Source of the DNA: Acidobacteriota bacterium
GTDB taxonomy: Bacteria; Acidobacteriota; Vicinamibacteria; Fen-336
Reading direction: 5' to 3'
DNA length: 35,184 nt
Assembly (NCBI GenBank): GCA_022340585.1
Contig: JAJDNS010000056.1
Location: 1 to 35,184 of the forward strand
The position numbers and the translations under genes are program-made. Numbering within the stretch: position 1 is the stretch's first letter; each line of letters starts with the position of its first letter. The notes beneath the pieces are model-generated. The model was given only the letters and a program-made list of their open reading frames with translations. It was not told the origin of the DNA and did no database searches. Of this stretch, positions 25,768 through 34,252 are shown piece by piece.

Positions 25768-25821
25768 CGCTCGGCGAACACGCGGGCCGCGATTCGACGG
25801 TGTGCCGCTACCCGAGGTGAG

Positions 25822-26865
25822 CTACTGCCAGCGGAAGAGCCTCAGGGCGAGGATGAAGGTCACGACTCCCCAGACCGCGAGAATGGCCAGCTCGGGGAGG
25901 AGGGGTAAGGCGCCGGCGCCCTCGAGCATCACCGCCCGCAGGGCGTCGTTGAGCGCGGTCAGGGGCAGGGCCTGGACGAAGGGCTGGGCCACCGCCGGGA
26001 ACCGGTCCGTGGAGAAGAAGATCCCGGAGAAGATCCACATGGGGACCATGACGAGGTTCATGAGACCCGACACGCCCTCGATGGTCCGGGGTCGCGCGGC
26101 GGTGAGGAGTCCCAGGCCGCTGAAGGTCAGGGCCCCCAGGAGGGCGACGGCCGCCAGGAGCACGAGGGAGCCGCGGATGGGCACCCCGAGGAGGAGCCAG
26201 GCGAAGAGCAGCAGGGCCGCCGTCTCGGGCACGAGGAAGACCAGCCGCGAGAGAAGCTGGGCGGCCAGGAGGTGGCGGCGCCGGACCGGAGCGGCCACGA
26301 AGCGCTTGAGCAGGTTGCCATTGCGGGCCACGACCAGCGAGAAGCCGATGCCCCACATGCCCGTACCCATCACGTTCATCCCCAGGAGCCCGGGCACCAG
26401 GAAATCCACGTAGCGCGACCCGGGCTCGGTGACCTCCGTCCGGGCCGCCTCGAAGGCGTCCCCCCGGCCGGCCGCCCGTTGCAGCGCGGCATCCACCGCG
26501 AGGCGAGCGGTGCGGCTGTCGGGCCGGGTCGGATCATAGGTGTACTCGGGGGTGTCGTCGCCGGAAACCACCAGCACCACGGCACCGCGACGGAGGGCCT
26601 GCCGCGCCTCGTGGGCCGGGAGCAGCTCCACGTCCAGGTCCGGGTTGTCGGACAGGGCGGCGCGCCGCGCCTCTCCGTTCACCCCCGCCGCCACCGCCAC
26701 CGGGATCGGCTCCGGGGGACGCGACCGGAACGCGAGGCCCAGCACGCCAGCGAGGAGGACGGGAAAGATGAAGACCCAGAAGATGGCCTCCGGCTCGCGG
26801 ACGAACTCCCGCACGCGGGCGATGGTCAGCTCGGCGAGGGGGCCCCGGATGCGCGCTTCACTCAT
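25822..26865 (-). CDS. ABC-2 type transporter permease
   Basis: A 347-residue inner-membrane permease of the ABC-2 exporter type. A first membrane segment (about residues 28-46, AIFWVFIFPVLLAGVLGLAF) is followed by an extracytoplasmic domain (about 50-170), then about five more segments (for example VPETAALLLFAWLLLGV, LVLLAAVALLGALTFSGLGL, MVPMWIFSGIFF, LAILAVWGVVTFILAL). Members export drugs, lipids or glycans, or drive membrane-protein turnover; nothing here fixes the substrate. Its start overlaps the end of the ATPase gene by eight bases (26858-26865), so the two are translated together and form one exporter. The GH3 gene downstream has its own promoter and need not be linked. Confidence 0.88.
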   Translation of the reverse strand: MSEARIRGPLAELTIARVREFVREPEAIFWVFIFPVLLAGVLGLAFRSRPPEPIPVAVAAGVNGEARRAALSDNPDLDVELLPAHEARQALRRGAVVLVVSGDDTPEYTYDPTRPDSRTARLAVDAALQRAAGRGDAFEAARTEVTEPGSRYVDFLVPGLLGMNVMGTGMWGIGFSLVVARNGNLLKRFVAAPVRRRHLLAAQLLSRLVFLVPETAALLLFAWLLLGVPIRGSLVLLAAVALLGALTFSGLGLLTAARPRTIEGVSGLMNLVMVPMWIFSGIFFSTDRFPAVAQPFVQALPLTALNDALRAVMLEGAGALPLLPELAILAVWGVVTFILALRLFRWQ

Positions 26866-27799
26866 CCCGCAGGCTCCGCCCGGTCAGGCTCATGAAGACG
26901 TCCTCGAGGGTGGCATGGTGCGTCGAGAGGTGGGTGGGCTCCAGCCCGCGCTGCTTCAGCGTGGCGAGGAGCGCCGGGACTGCCCGGTGGGCCTCGCGCA
27001 CGGTGAGGTGCCAGGCCGCGCCGTCGCGGGCCACGCCCTCGACGCTGGGCAGCCCGTGGAGGGCGCCCTCGTCCACCTCCGCCGCGGCGTCGACGGCGAA
27101 CTCCACGACGTGCTCCGCCCCCAGCGAGGCGATGAGCTCCCTGGGCGTTCCCAGGGCGATCAAGCGCCCGTGGTCCACGATGGCCACCCGGTCGCACAGC
27201 CGCGCCGCCTCTTCCATGTAGTGGGTCGTGAGGAGGACGGTCCGCTTCCGGGCCTTGAGCCCCTCCACGATCTCCCAGGCCTGGCGGCGCGACTGCGGGT
27301 CGAGGCCAGTGGTGGGCTCGTCGAGGAACAGCAGCTCCGGGTCCCCGACCAGCGCGCAAGCCAGGGAGAGCCTCTGCTTCTGACCGCCGGACAGCGTTCC
27401 CACCCGGGCCTCGGCTTTCTCCCGGAGCGCCACGAGGCCCAGGGTCTCCTCCACGGCCGGCCCCTCGGGGTAGAAGCTGCGGAAGAGGGTCAGCACCTCG
27501 CGGACGGTGAGCTTCTCGGGGAACTTTGTCTCCTGGAGCTGCACCCCGAGCCGTGCGCGCAGCTCCAGACCGTCGCCCCGCCATCGCTCGCCGAGCACCT
27601 CCACCTCTCCCGAGTCGGGGACGCTCAGCCCCTCGAGGATCTCCACGGTGGTCGTCTTGCCCGCGCCGTTGGGGCCCAGCATGCCGAAGCACTCGCCCCG
27701 GCTCACCTCGAGATCGAGCCCGTCCACGGCAACCACGTCGCCGTAGTGCTTGACGAGCCCCCGGCACGAGAGGGCGGGCGAGATGATCTGTGTGGACAC
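26858..27799 (-). CDS. ABC transporter ATP-binding protein
   Basis: A 313-residue cytoplasmic ATPase that powers the ABC-2 permease encoded next. Walker A is GPNGAGKTT (42-50), the ABC signature LSGGQKQR (136-143), Walker B LLFLDEP (156-162) and the H-loop TTHYMEEA (191-198). All key residues are present. A C-terminal extension of about 90 residues (227-313) resembles the DUF4162-type tail common in ABC-2 exporter ATPases. The start is a GTG at 27799 with GGGAG three bases before it, a short spacing; TAGACT at 27815-27810 may be the -10, giving a leader of only a few bases. It is divergent from the GH172 gene. Confidence 0.92.
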   Translation of the reverse strand: MSTQIISPALSCRGLVKHYGDVVAVDGLDLEVSRGECFGMLGPNGAGKTTTVEILEGLSVPDSGEVEVLGERWRGDGLELRARLGVQLQETKFPEKLTVREVLTLFRSFYPEGPAVEETLGLVALREKAEARVGTLSGGQKQRLSLACALVGDPELLFLDEPTTGLDPQSRRQAWEIVEGLKARKRTVLLTTHYMEEAARLCDRVAIVDHGRLIALGTPRELIASLGAEHVVEFAVDAAAEVDEGALHGLPSVEGVARDGAAWHLTVREAHRAVPALLATLKQRGLEPTHLSTHHATLEDVFMSLTGRSLRDE

Positions 27800-27854
27800 G
27801 GCTCCCGCGAGTCTAGCAGGCTGCCGGCCGGAACGGCAGGGCGGCCCCGGGCGG

Positions 27855-27860
27855 TATGAT
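27855..27860 (+). promoter_or_regulatory. -10 element TATGAT for the GH172 gene
   Basis: TATGAT sits in GGGCGGTATGATGC (27849-27862), the same 14 bases found before the kinase-like gene on the other strand (10163-10176). It would give a leader of about 54 bases ending in GGAGG. Confidence 0.45.
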
Positions 27861-27920
27861 GCCCGCGCGCTTCACCGGCGGCCGGCGCGGCTGACCGGAA
27901 GCCACTGCTCGGAGGTCGAG

Positions 27921-29174
27921 ATGAGGGGTGTCATCGCCAGGCTGGGTGTGGTGGGCTTGCTGCTGCCGGGCGTCGCGAGCTGCGTCGAGCCGCCACCCGA
28001 GTCGCCGCCGTCGGAGGACCTGTTCGTCTTTCCCGGTGGAGTCGAGACGCGGTGGGCCAGCTTCGAGAACCCCGGCGCGGAGAAGGGCCACGGCGGGCAG
28101 CTGAATCGTGGGGCGAAGGGACGCCCGGCCGAGCGGCTCCTGGCCGGTGACGAGGCGACCCTTCTCGACGTGACCGGGCCGGGGATCGTCGATCGGATCT
28201 GGATCACCGTCAGCGATCGATCGCCGCGGATGCTGCGGTCGCTCCGCATCGAGATGTACTGGGACCAGTCCGAGCAACCCGCGGTGTCGGTGCCCTTCGG
28301 CGACTTCTTCGGGGTCGGCCTCGGTCGGACCGCAGCCTTCGAGAGTGCCCTCTTCTCCAATCCCGAAGGCCGGTCCTTCAACAGCGTGATCCCCATGCCC
28401 TTCCGCACCGGAGCCCGGATCGTGGTCCGCAACGAGTCGTCCGTCGACCTTCCGATGCTCTTCTACGACGTGAACCTCCGGGAGGTCCCGGGGTGGAACG
28501 ACGCGGTGCTCTACTTCCATGCCTTCTGGCACCGCAACCCGGCGACGACCCTGAAGGTCGACCACGAGATCCTGCCACGGGTCGCCGGGCGCGGCCGCTA
28601 CCTCGGGGCGAACGTCGGAGTCATTGCCAACCCGCTCTACGAGGGCGCCTGGTGGGGGGAGGGCGAGGTCAAGGTCTACCTCGATGGCGACGGAACCTCA
28701 CCGACGCTGGTGGGCACCGGTACCGAGGACTACATCGGGACGGGCTGGGGGCAGGGCGAGTTCGCCCACCGCTTCCAGGGGTGCCTGATCGCCGACGCCG
28801 ACCGGGACGAGTGGGCGTTCTACCGCTATCACGTTCCCGACCCCGTCTACTTCACCTCGGAGTGCCGCGTGACGATACAGCAGATCGGCGGGAACCTGAA
28901 GGAAGAGGTCCTCCGGCTGATGGATCAGGGTGTCTCCCTGATTCCGGTCACGATCCACGAGGTGGACACCCTGCACCTCCTGCTCGACAGGGACCCCGTC
29001 CCCGAGCTGGCCGACCCCGACCTTCCCGACGGCTGGGTCAACTTCTACCGCTCCGACGACGTCTCCTCGACAGCGTACTTCTACCTCGACCGGCCCACCA
29101 GTGGCCTGCCGGCCCTCCAGCCGGTGGCGGAGCGGGTGGCCGGCCTGCCCGAGGACGAGAGCGCCAGCAACTGA
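27921..29174 (+). CDS. GH172-family (DUF2961) glycoside hydrolase, lipoprotein
   Basis: A 417-residue DUF2961 protein. This family, now GH172, includes enzymes acting on alpha-linked fructofuranose and on D-arabinofuranose, so a furanoside polymer is a likely substrate. A lipobox ends at Cys21 (GVASC), anchoring it to a membrane. Conserved family pieces follow: a substrate-cradle start (ETRWASFENP), the jelly-roll core (IVDRIWITVSDRS; VSVPFGDFFGVGLG; NSVIPMPF) and the GTGTEDYIGTGW signature with Glu269, then YRYHVPDPVYF. The exact catalytic pair cannot be assigned from sequence alone. ATG 27921 has GGAGG five bases upstream; an upstream in-frame extension overlaps the divergent ATPase gene and lacks a signal. 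Near the GH3 gene, which fits glycan degradation. Confidence 0.88.
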   Translation: MRGVIARLGVVGLLLPGVASCVEPPPESPPSEDLFVFPGGVETRWASFENPGAEKGHGGQLNRGAKGRPAERLLAGDEATLLDVTGPGIVDRIWITVSDRSPRMLRSLRIEMYWDQSEQPAVSVPFGDFFGVGLGRTAAFESALFSNPEGRSFNSVIPMPFRTGARIVVRNESSVDLPMLFYDVNLREVPGWNDAVLYFHAFWHRNPATTLKVDHEILPRVAGRGRYLGANVGVIANPLYEGAWWGEGEVKVYLDGDGTSPTLVGTGTEDYIGTGWGQGEFAHRFQGCLIADADRDEWAFYRYHVPDPVYFTSECRVTIQQIGGNLKEEVLRLMDQGVSLIPVTIHEVDTLHLLLDRDPVPELADPDLPDGWVNFYRSDDVSSTAYFYLDRPTSGLPALQPVAERVAGLPEDESASN

Positions 29175-29195
29175 GAGCTCTCCTGGAGGACGGGC

Positions 29196-29585
29196 TCACT
29201 CCCGCTTCCGGGTGCCCTCGAACGTCCCCTCGCCGTACTCGCCGAACACCACCTTCCCGGTCATGCTGTCCCCGTCGACGGTGCCGACGTAGTCGATCTT
29301 CATGTCCTGGCCCTGGGCGTTCACCTCGATGCTCAGCGTCACCTCGTCGCCCTCGACCGTGCCGGCCACGGGCGCCTCGCCGAAGTAGCCCTCGTAGGTC
29401 CCGGTGACCGTCTGGCCCTCCTGGGTCAGGGTGAAGGTGGGGCTGCCTCCCCCCATCCCCGTTTCGACGGTCATCGTCCACGTGCCCGTCACGTCGGGCG
29501 GGTCGGCTCCGGCAGCGAGGAGCGGCAGGAGGGCGGCGGCCGCCGCGAGGACCACCAGTCGCGACGTTCCAGGCATGCGCTTCAT
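29196..29585 (-). CDS. Small secreted beta-rich protein
   Basis: A 129-residue exported protein. The signal peptide (residues 1-27) has core LVVLAAAAALLPLLAAG. The mature part is a run of short beta strands in a lipocalin-like rhythm (VTGTWTMTVET, PTFTLTQEGQTVTGTYEGYF, VAGTVEGDEVTLSIEV, YVGTVDGDSMTGKVVFG). Proteins of this style are common and uncharacterised in Acidobacteriota. GGGAG seven bases before ATG 29585 decides that start over an ATG six codons upstream. It has its own promoter and ends 21 bp from the convergent GH172 gene. Confidence 0.75.
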   Translation of the reverse strand: MKRMPGTSRLVVLAAAAALLPLLAAGADPPDVTGTWTMTVETGMGGGSPTFTLTQEGQTVTGTYEGYFGEAPVAGTVEGDEVTLSIEVNAQGQDMKIDYVGTVDGDSMTGKVVFGEYGEGTFEGTRKRE

Positions 29586-29631
29586 TTGGATCTCCCTTCC
29601 CATTCACGGGGCTCCGCGTTCGTGTGAGCGG

Positions 29632-29661
29632 ATCCTATTGCGTCGTCCCGGTCTCCGGCAA
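29632..29661 (-). promoter_or_regulatory. Sigma70-like promoter of the small secreted protein gene
   Basis: On the minus strand TTGCCG (29661-29656) and TAGGAT (29637-29632) are 18 bases apart, with a leader of about 40 bases to the ATG at 29585. Confidence 0.45.
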
Positions 29662-29835
29662 GATCTCGACGTCGGCCGGGCGCCGCGAGCCCGCGGCCGG
29701 CTTCCTGAAGTACGATGTCTCCGTCGATGCCGGGTGAGCTGGGAGAGACCGTGACCTCGACGCACCCGCCCCTGATCCGCGATTGTGTGCAGCGCCGACC
29801 CTGCGAATCATGAAATCAGAAGGAGAAGTCAGACC

Positions 29836-31407
29836 ATGAGCTCTTCCAAGCGCAAGCGCGTTTCTCGACGCGGCTTCATCCGTTCGGCGAGCTACGCCGC
29901 CGCCGTGGCCGGCCTCGGCCGGATGCCCTCGCTGAAGGCCATGGGGTACAGGTCACCGAACGAGAAGCTGAACATCGCCGGAATCGGCGCCGGCGGCCAG
30001 GCCTTCGAAGATCTCGTGAAGGCCCATGCGGGAGTCGAGAACGTCGTGGCGCTGGCCGACGTCGACTGGGCACGAGGCAAGAAGGGGTTCGAGGAGTGGC
30101 CCCGGGCCGCGAAGTACAAGGATTATCGCGAGATGCTCGACAAGTCGGGCAAGGACATAGACGCGGTGGTGATCGGCATTCCCGACCACAACCATGCCGC
30201 GGCCGCGCTGGCGTGCATGCAGCTCGGCAAGCACGTCTACCTCGAGAAGCCCCTGACCCGAACCGCGTGGGAAGCGCGCTTCCTGACCGAGGCCGCGGCG
30301 CTGTACCCGGTTGCCACGCAGATGGGCAATCAGGGCTACTCGCACGATGCCACTCGCGTGGCGTGCGAGATTCTGTGGTCGGGCGAGATCGGCGACGTGC
30401 GGGAGGTTCACGCCTGGAGGCCGCTGCCCGTCTGGCCCCAGGGCATGACGCGGATCCCCGACCCGACGCCGGTGCCGGAGACGCTGGACTGGGACCTGTG
30501 GCTCGGCACCGCGGCCGACCGCCCGTTCACGGACGGCGACGAGGAGTACCGGGAGTTCGTCGCTCGACAGCGCGGCGACCGGCCGGCCTACGGCGACGAA
30601 GAGTTCGGCTTCTACCTGCCCTTCAACTGGCGCGGCTTCTACGACTTCGGCAGCAGCCTCATCGGCGACTGGGCGGTGCACATTCTCGGCCCCGCGAACT
30701 GGGGCCTGCAGCTGGGCCCCGAGTCGCTGGTGAGCGTGGAGTGTATCAAGAAGGACTCGCTCCCGCCCTTCACGTTCCCGAGGGAGCTCACGCTCAAGTA
30801 CGAGTTCGCCGCTCGTGGAGAGATGCCGCCGGTCACCGTCTACTGGTACCAGCACCCCGACGGCGAGGCGTATCTCCCGCCCGGGATGACGGTCGACGAG
30901 GCTCGAAAGGTCCCCGGCGCGGGCCCCGATCTGCGCATTGGAGGAGTCAACCGCAGGCGGGCGACCAGCGATTCCGCCGAGGCCGCCGCCCAGCGTCGAG
31001 CCGCGGCCCAGCGGTACGGCTCCGGCTACAACTGCATCTTCGTGGGAACGAAGGGCTACATGGGTACCAGCGGGCGAGGTGAGGATGTGGGCCTCCTGCC
31101 GGGCACGCGGTGGGCCGAGTACGAGCTCCCCCGTCCCATCCTGTCACGCGCGCCGGGAGCGAGCACCAGCGGCAACCACTCCGCCCACTGCAACGACTGG
31201 GTGCGGGCCTGCAAGGGCGGCGCACCCGCGTCCTCGAACTTCGGTGTCGCCGGGAGGTACACGGAGTGGCTGCTGCTCGGCGTGGCTGCCGTCCACTACG
31301 AGGGCAAGCTGTTGTGGGACGCCGCCAAGGGCGAGATCACCAACATCCCTGAAGCCAACCAGTGGGTGAAGCCCGTGTACCGCGAGGGTTGGGGGATGAA
31401 CCTGTAG
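29836..31407 (+). CDS. Tat-exported Gfo/Idh/MocA family oxidoreductase
   Basis: A 523-residue NAD(P)-dependent oxidoreductase of the glucose-fructose oxidoreductase type, acting on a sugar, inositol or glycoside. The twin-arginine signal SRRGFIRSASYAA (about residues 10-22) indicates folded export with cofactor bound. The Rossmann domain shows GIGAGGQAFEDLV (about 50-62), the DHNHAAAAL stretch and the EKP motif (LEKPL, about 136-140). The C-terminal domain is longer than usual, as in acidobacterial and planctomycete members, with a Ser/Ala/Arg-rich insert around 375-395. ATG 29836 is preceded by AAGGAG about ten bases upstream; earlier in-frame codons precede that site. The substrate is unknown; the glycosidases nearby suggest a sugar released outside the cytoplasm. 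Confidence 0.9.
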   Translation: MSSSKRKRVSRRGFIRSASYAAAVAGLGRMPSLKAMGYRSPNEKLNIAGIGAGGQAFEDLVKAHAGVENVVALADVDWARGKKGFEEWPRAAKYKDYREMLDKSGKDIDAVVIGIPDHNHAAAALACMQLGKHVYLEKPLTRTAWEARFLTEAAALYPVATQMGNQGYSHDATRVACEILWSGEIGDVREVHAWRPLPVWPQGMTRIPDPTPVPETLDWDLWLGTAADRPFTDGDEEYREFVARQRGDRPAYGDEEFGFYLPFNWRGFYDFGSSLIGDWAVHILGPANWGLQLGPESLVSVECIKKDSLPPFTFPRELTLKYEFAARGEMPPVTVYWYQHPDGEAYLPPGMTVDEARKVPGAGPDLRIGGVNRRRATSDSAEAAAQRRAAAQRYGSGYNCIFVGTKGYMGTSGRGEDVGLLPGTRWAEYELPRPILSRAPGASTSGNHSAHCNDWVRACKGGAPASSNFGVAGRYTEWLLLGVAAVHYEGKLLWDAAKGEITNIPEANQWVKPVYREGWGMNL

Positions 31408-31469
31408 GTTCGAAGGGCGGATCCTCGAAGATCAGGCCGATGTAGCCCTGAGTGCGCTCCGGGACCGTA

Positions 31470-31475
31470 TAGAAT
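31470..31475 (+). promoter_or_regulatory. -10 element TAGAAT in a 89-bp gap
   Basis: TATAGAAT (31468-31475) lies between the Gfo/Idh/MocA gene and the next rightward gene, giving a leader of about 15 bases that contains GGAGGG before the GTG at 31497. It suggests that the following two genes can be expressed on their own. Confidence 0.4.
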
Positions 31476-31496
31476 GTCCCCGGAGGGACACTCATC

Positions 31497-33038
31497 GTGG
31501 ACATTCGCAACTGGACGCCGATCCGCTGGCCCTGCGGGCCGCTGGAGATCGAGCGGGGGAAGCGGCGCGAGGGCTTCACCGCGGACGACCGCGACGCCCT
31601 GGAGCAGTGGGGAAGCCCCCGCGTGCTGGAGCAGCTGGCGGGCACCCCGTTCAACTGCCTGGTGGTGACCTGGGCGGACGGCTCGCCGTCCGACGAGAGC
31701 CAGCAGCGATCACTGACGCCCCTGATCTCCGCGGCACGTGGGGCCGAGATCGCTGTCGTCGGGGATGTGACGAAGGAGGCTGACCTCCGCCGGGCGGCCG
31801 CCGCGGCCGAGTCCGCCGGTCTCCAGGCCCTCGTCACGGAGTCTCCGGAGCCCCTGGAGGGCTTCCCGGTCCTGCGTTTCAAGGAGCCCAGCGTGGCCGA
31901 TTGCAGGCCCCGACCCTTCCTGGGCGTCACCGGTCTGCCCTGGCCTGGTCTGAAGCTGGATGCGACCACGTCCGCCGACGCCGTGACCGGGCCCACCGGC
32001 CCGCCGTGGATCGACTCCAACGCGTGGTTTGTCCGCCTGGCCGGGGAGCTCATTCGACCCGAGACGCTCTGGTTGTCCTACGAGCCGCCGGCGGAAGGGT
32101 TGCTCGATCCCGGTCCGGCGTACGTTCAGGCCATTGCCGACGCGGAGGTCTACGGCGCCCGTTGGGTCGTCGCGCTGGACGCGGCTTCTCGCCTCGACGT
32201 GGCGCGCGGGCGGGGCCCGGGGCAGGAGACGTGGAGCCAGATCGTCAAAGCCGTGGAGTTCTTCGGGGCCCGCCGGGGGTGGGCCCGCTACCGCCCCGCC
32301 GGCCTCCTCGGGGTGGTGTCCGACTTCACCGGCCCCAACGAGTTCATGTCCTTCGAGGTGCTGAATCTCCTCTCCCGGTACAGTCGCTTCTACCGCGCCA
32401 TCCCCCGCCGCCAGGACCAGACCCTCGCCGCCACCGGTGCCGCGCTCGAGGATCTCAAGGCCCTGCTCTACATGGACGAGGGCTCGCCCGGGGACGATGT
32501 CGCTCGCCGGCTGTACGCGTTCGCCGAAGCGGGCGGAACCCTGATCACGCCCCCCGGCTGGGAGGAGCGCGGCGAGCCCCTGCCCTTCTCGTCGTTCTCC
32601 CGGTTCAACCTGAGCCGCTACGGCCAGGGTCGGGTGGCGGTGGCGCGCGAGGAGCCGAGCGATCCCTACCGTCTTGCCGAGGATGCCCAGGCCCTGATGG
32701 GTCACCGGCACGACCTGGTGCGGGTCTTCAATCCGGGCACCGGCCGCTTCACCTACTCGCGGAGCGAGGACGGCCGCTCGGCGGTGCTGCACCTGTTCCC
32801 CTACTCGAGGTACTCGTTCGAGACGCACGTGAGCGTGTGGTTCCGGGAGCTCTGGCGGTCGGCGGCCACCTGGGAGGTGGGCGCGGGTGGGCCCGCGCCG
32901 GCAGAGCGGAGGGTGACGGAGACGGGAGTCGAGTTCCTCCTGCCCCCGGAGCCCGAGGTGATGCGACCGAGAAGCACGAACTCCGACGTCTTCGTGCGCC
33001 CTTCGGCGGCCTATCGTGCGGTCGAGGTGTCCCTGTGA
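31497..33038 (+). CDS. Uncharacterised 513-residue protein, possible glycosidase-like fold
   Basis: I do not recognise a family. There is no signal peptide or membrane segment, so it is probably cytoplasmic, unlike both neighbours. Residues about 50-125 alternate strands and helices (NCLVVTW; AEIAVVGDV; LQALVTES) and about 170-290 look barrel-like (ETLWLSYEPP; ARWVVALDAAS; GLLGVVSDFTG). Around 310-350 ALLYMDEGSP and FAEAGGTLITPPGW resemble the amidotransferase-like trimerisation domain of GH42 beta-galactosidases. A beta-rich C-terminus (about 420-513) follows. This similarity is weak and no catalytic residues are claimed. The GTG start has GGAGGG about nine bases upstream. The DUF362 gene follows after 14 bp, so they form an operon. 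Confidence 0.7.
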   Translation: MDIRNWTPIRWPCGPLEIERGKRREGFTADDRDALEQWGSPRVLEQLAGTPFNCLVVTWADGSPSDESQQRSLTPLISAARGAEIAVVGDVTKEADLRRAAAAAESAGLQALVTESPEPLEGFPVLRFKEPSVADCRPRPFLGVTGLPWPGLKLDATTSADAVTGPTGPPWIDSNAWFVRLAGELIRPETLWLSYEPPAEGLLDPGPAYVQAIADAEVYGARWVVALDAASRLDVARGRGPGQETWSQIVKAVEFFGARRGWARYRPAGLLGVVSDFTGPNEFMSFEVLNLLSRYSRFYRAIPRRQDQTLAATGAALEDLKALLYMDEGSPGDDVARRLYAFAEAGGTLITPPGWEERGEPLPFSSFSRFNLSRYGQGRVAVAREEPSDPYRLAEDAQALMGHRHDLVRVFNPGTGRFTYSRSEDGRSAVLHLFPYSRYSFETHVSVWFRELWRSAATWEVGAGGPAPAERRVTETGVEFLLPPEPEVMRPRSTNSDVFVRPSAAYRAVEVSL

Positions 33039-33052
33039 CGGGGAGGAATGAC

Positions 33053-34252
33053 ATGGCGGGCGGGCTCTCTCGAAGGCAGTTCCTGTGGGGATCGACGGCA
33101 GCGGTGGGCCTGGCCGCCGGGCGCTTCATCCCCTTTGCCCGTGCCGCGACCTCGGCGCCGGTCTCCCTGGCCCGGTGCGACAGCTACGGCCCGGAGCTCG
33201 TGCCTACCCTCGACCGCATGTTCGATCAGATCGGTGGGCTCGGGAGGCTGGTCAAGGGGAGGACCGTCGCGGTCAAGATCAACCTGACCGGCAGCCCCAC
33301 GCACCGGCTCCGGAACCGGCCGATCGAGCTGGCCCAGTGGGTCCACCCGCGGGTCGTGGGCGCCGTCGCCCACCTCATGGACCGCGCCGGCGCGCGCCGG
33401 ATCCGGGTGCTCGAGTGTCCCTATGGCACCACGAGCCCTCTCGAGGACTACCTGTACCAGGCCGGATGGGACCCGGGGGTGATCCTGGGCGCGGCCCCCC
33501 AGGTGGAGCTGGTGAACACCAACTGGCTCGGAAACGCCAGGGAGTACCGGCGTTTCGACGTGCCCGGGGGCGGTCTGCTCTTCCCCTCCTTCCTCCTCAA
33601 CCACTCCTACGACGAGTGCGACACCTTCGTTTCGCTGACCAAGCTCAAGGACCACTCCACGACGGGAATCACCCTGAGCATGAAGAACTGCTTCGGGAAC
33701 CTCCCGACGACGGTGTACGGAGGCGATGTTCCCGAGGACGAGCCTCTCGAGGTGTCGATGAGCGGTCGCGGCCAGGTGTTCCACCAGGGCTCCCGCCAGC
33801 CCTGCAGCATCGCTGCGCCCGAGCTCGACCCGACCTCGCCCCGCCACGAGGGCTACCGGATCCCCCGGGTGGTCGTGGACGTCTGCGGGGCCCGACCCAT
33901 CGACCTGGCCATCATCGACGGCATCGCGTCCATGGGAGGCAGCGAGGGGCCGTGGGCCGGCGGCGAGGGTTGCGAGCCGAAGGCGCTGGTCGCCGGCACG
34001 AACTGCGTCAATACCGATGCGGTGGCCGCCGCGGTCATGGGCTACGACCCCATGGCGTCCCAGGGCACGCCTCCCTTCGACCTGAGCGACAACCACCTGG
34101 AGCTGGCCGAGCGGGTCGGCCTCGGGACCCGTGATCCGAGCCGGATCGAGGTGGCCGGCCTGTCGATTCCCGAGGCCCGCTTCGACTTCAGCCCGATGGT
34201 CCGCAGCCGCTACCCGCGCGCCGTGCCTCCATACCCCAGCGAGCCGGACTGA
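33053..34252 (+). CDS. Tat-exported DUF362 domain protein
   Basis: A 399-residue DUF362 protein, a family of unknown biochemical role often found with iron-sulphur or redox proteins. A twin-arginine signal (LSRRQFLWGSTAAVGLAAG, residues 5-23) directs folded export. The DUF362 core shows VAVKINLTG (about 73-81), TFVSLTKLKDHSTTG and LSMKNCFGNLP (about 193-217), and IDLAIIDGIASMGGSEGPW (about 283-301). It carries no ferredoxin-type cysteine cluster, so it is the stand-alone form. GGGGAGG lies about seven bases before ATG 33053; an ATG five bases earlier is in another frame. It follows the uncharacterised gene by 14 bp, and with the Gfo/Idh/MocA gene makes two Tat substrates in three adjacent genes. 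Confidence 0.88.
   Translation: MAGGLSRRQFLWGSTAAVGLAAGRFIPFARAATSAPVSLARCDSYGPELVPTLDRMFDQIGGLGRLVKGRTVAVKINLTGSPTHRLRNRPIELAQWVHPRVVGAVAHLMDRAGARRIRVLECPYGTTSPLEDYLYQAGWDPGVILGAAPQVELVNTNWLGNAREYRRFDVPGGGLLFPSFLLNHSYDECDTFVSLTKLKDHSTTGITLSMKNCFGNLPTTVYGGDVPEDEPLEVSMSGRGQVFHQGSRQPCSIAAPELDPTSPRHEGYRIPRVVVDVCGARPIDLAIIDGIASMGGSEGPWAGGEGCEPKALVAGTNCVNTDAVAAAVMGYDPMASQGTPPFDLSDNHLELAERVGLGTRDPSRIEVAGLSIPEARFDFSPMVRSRYPRAVPPYPSEPD

Noticed and set aside
29715..29813. A 32-codon frame upstream of the Gfo/Idh/MocA gene, possible leader peptide
   Set aside because: No ribosome binding site, and its ATG overlaps a TACGAT that could itself be a -10; no attenuator hairpin follows.
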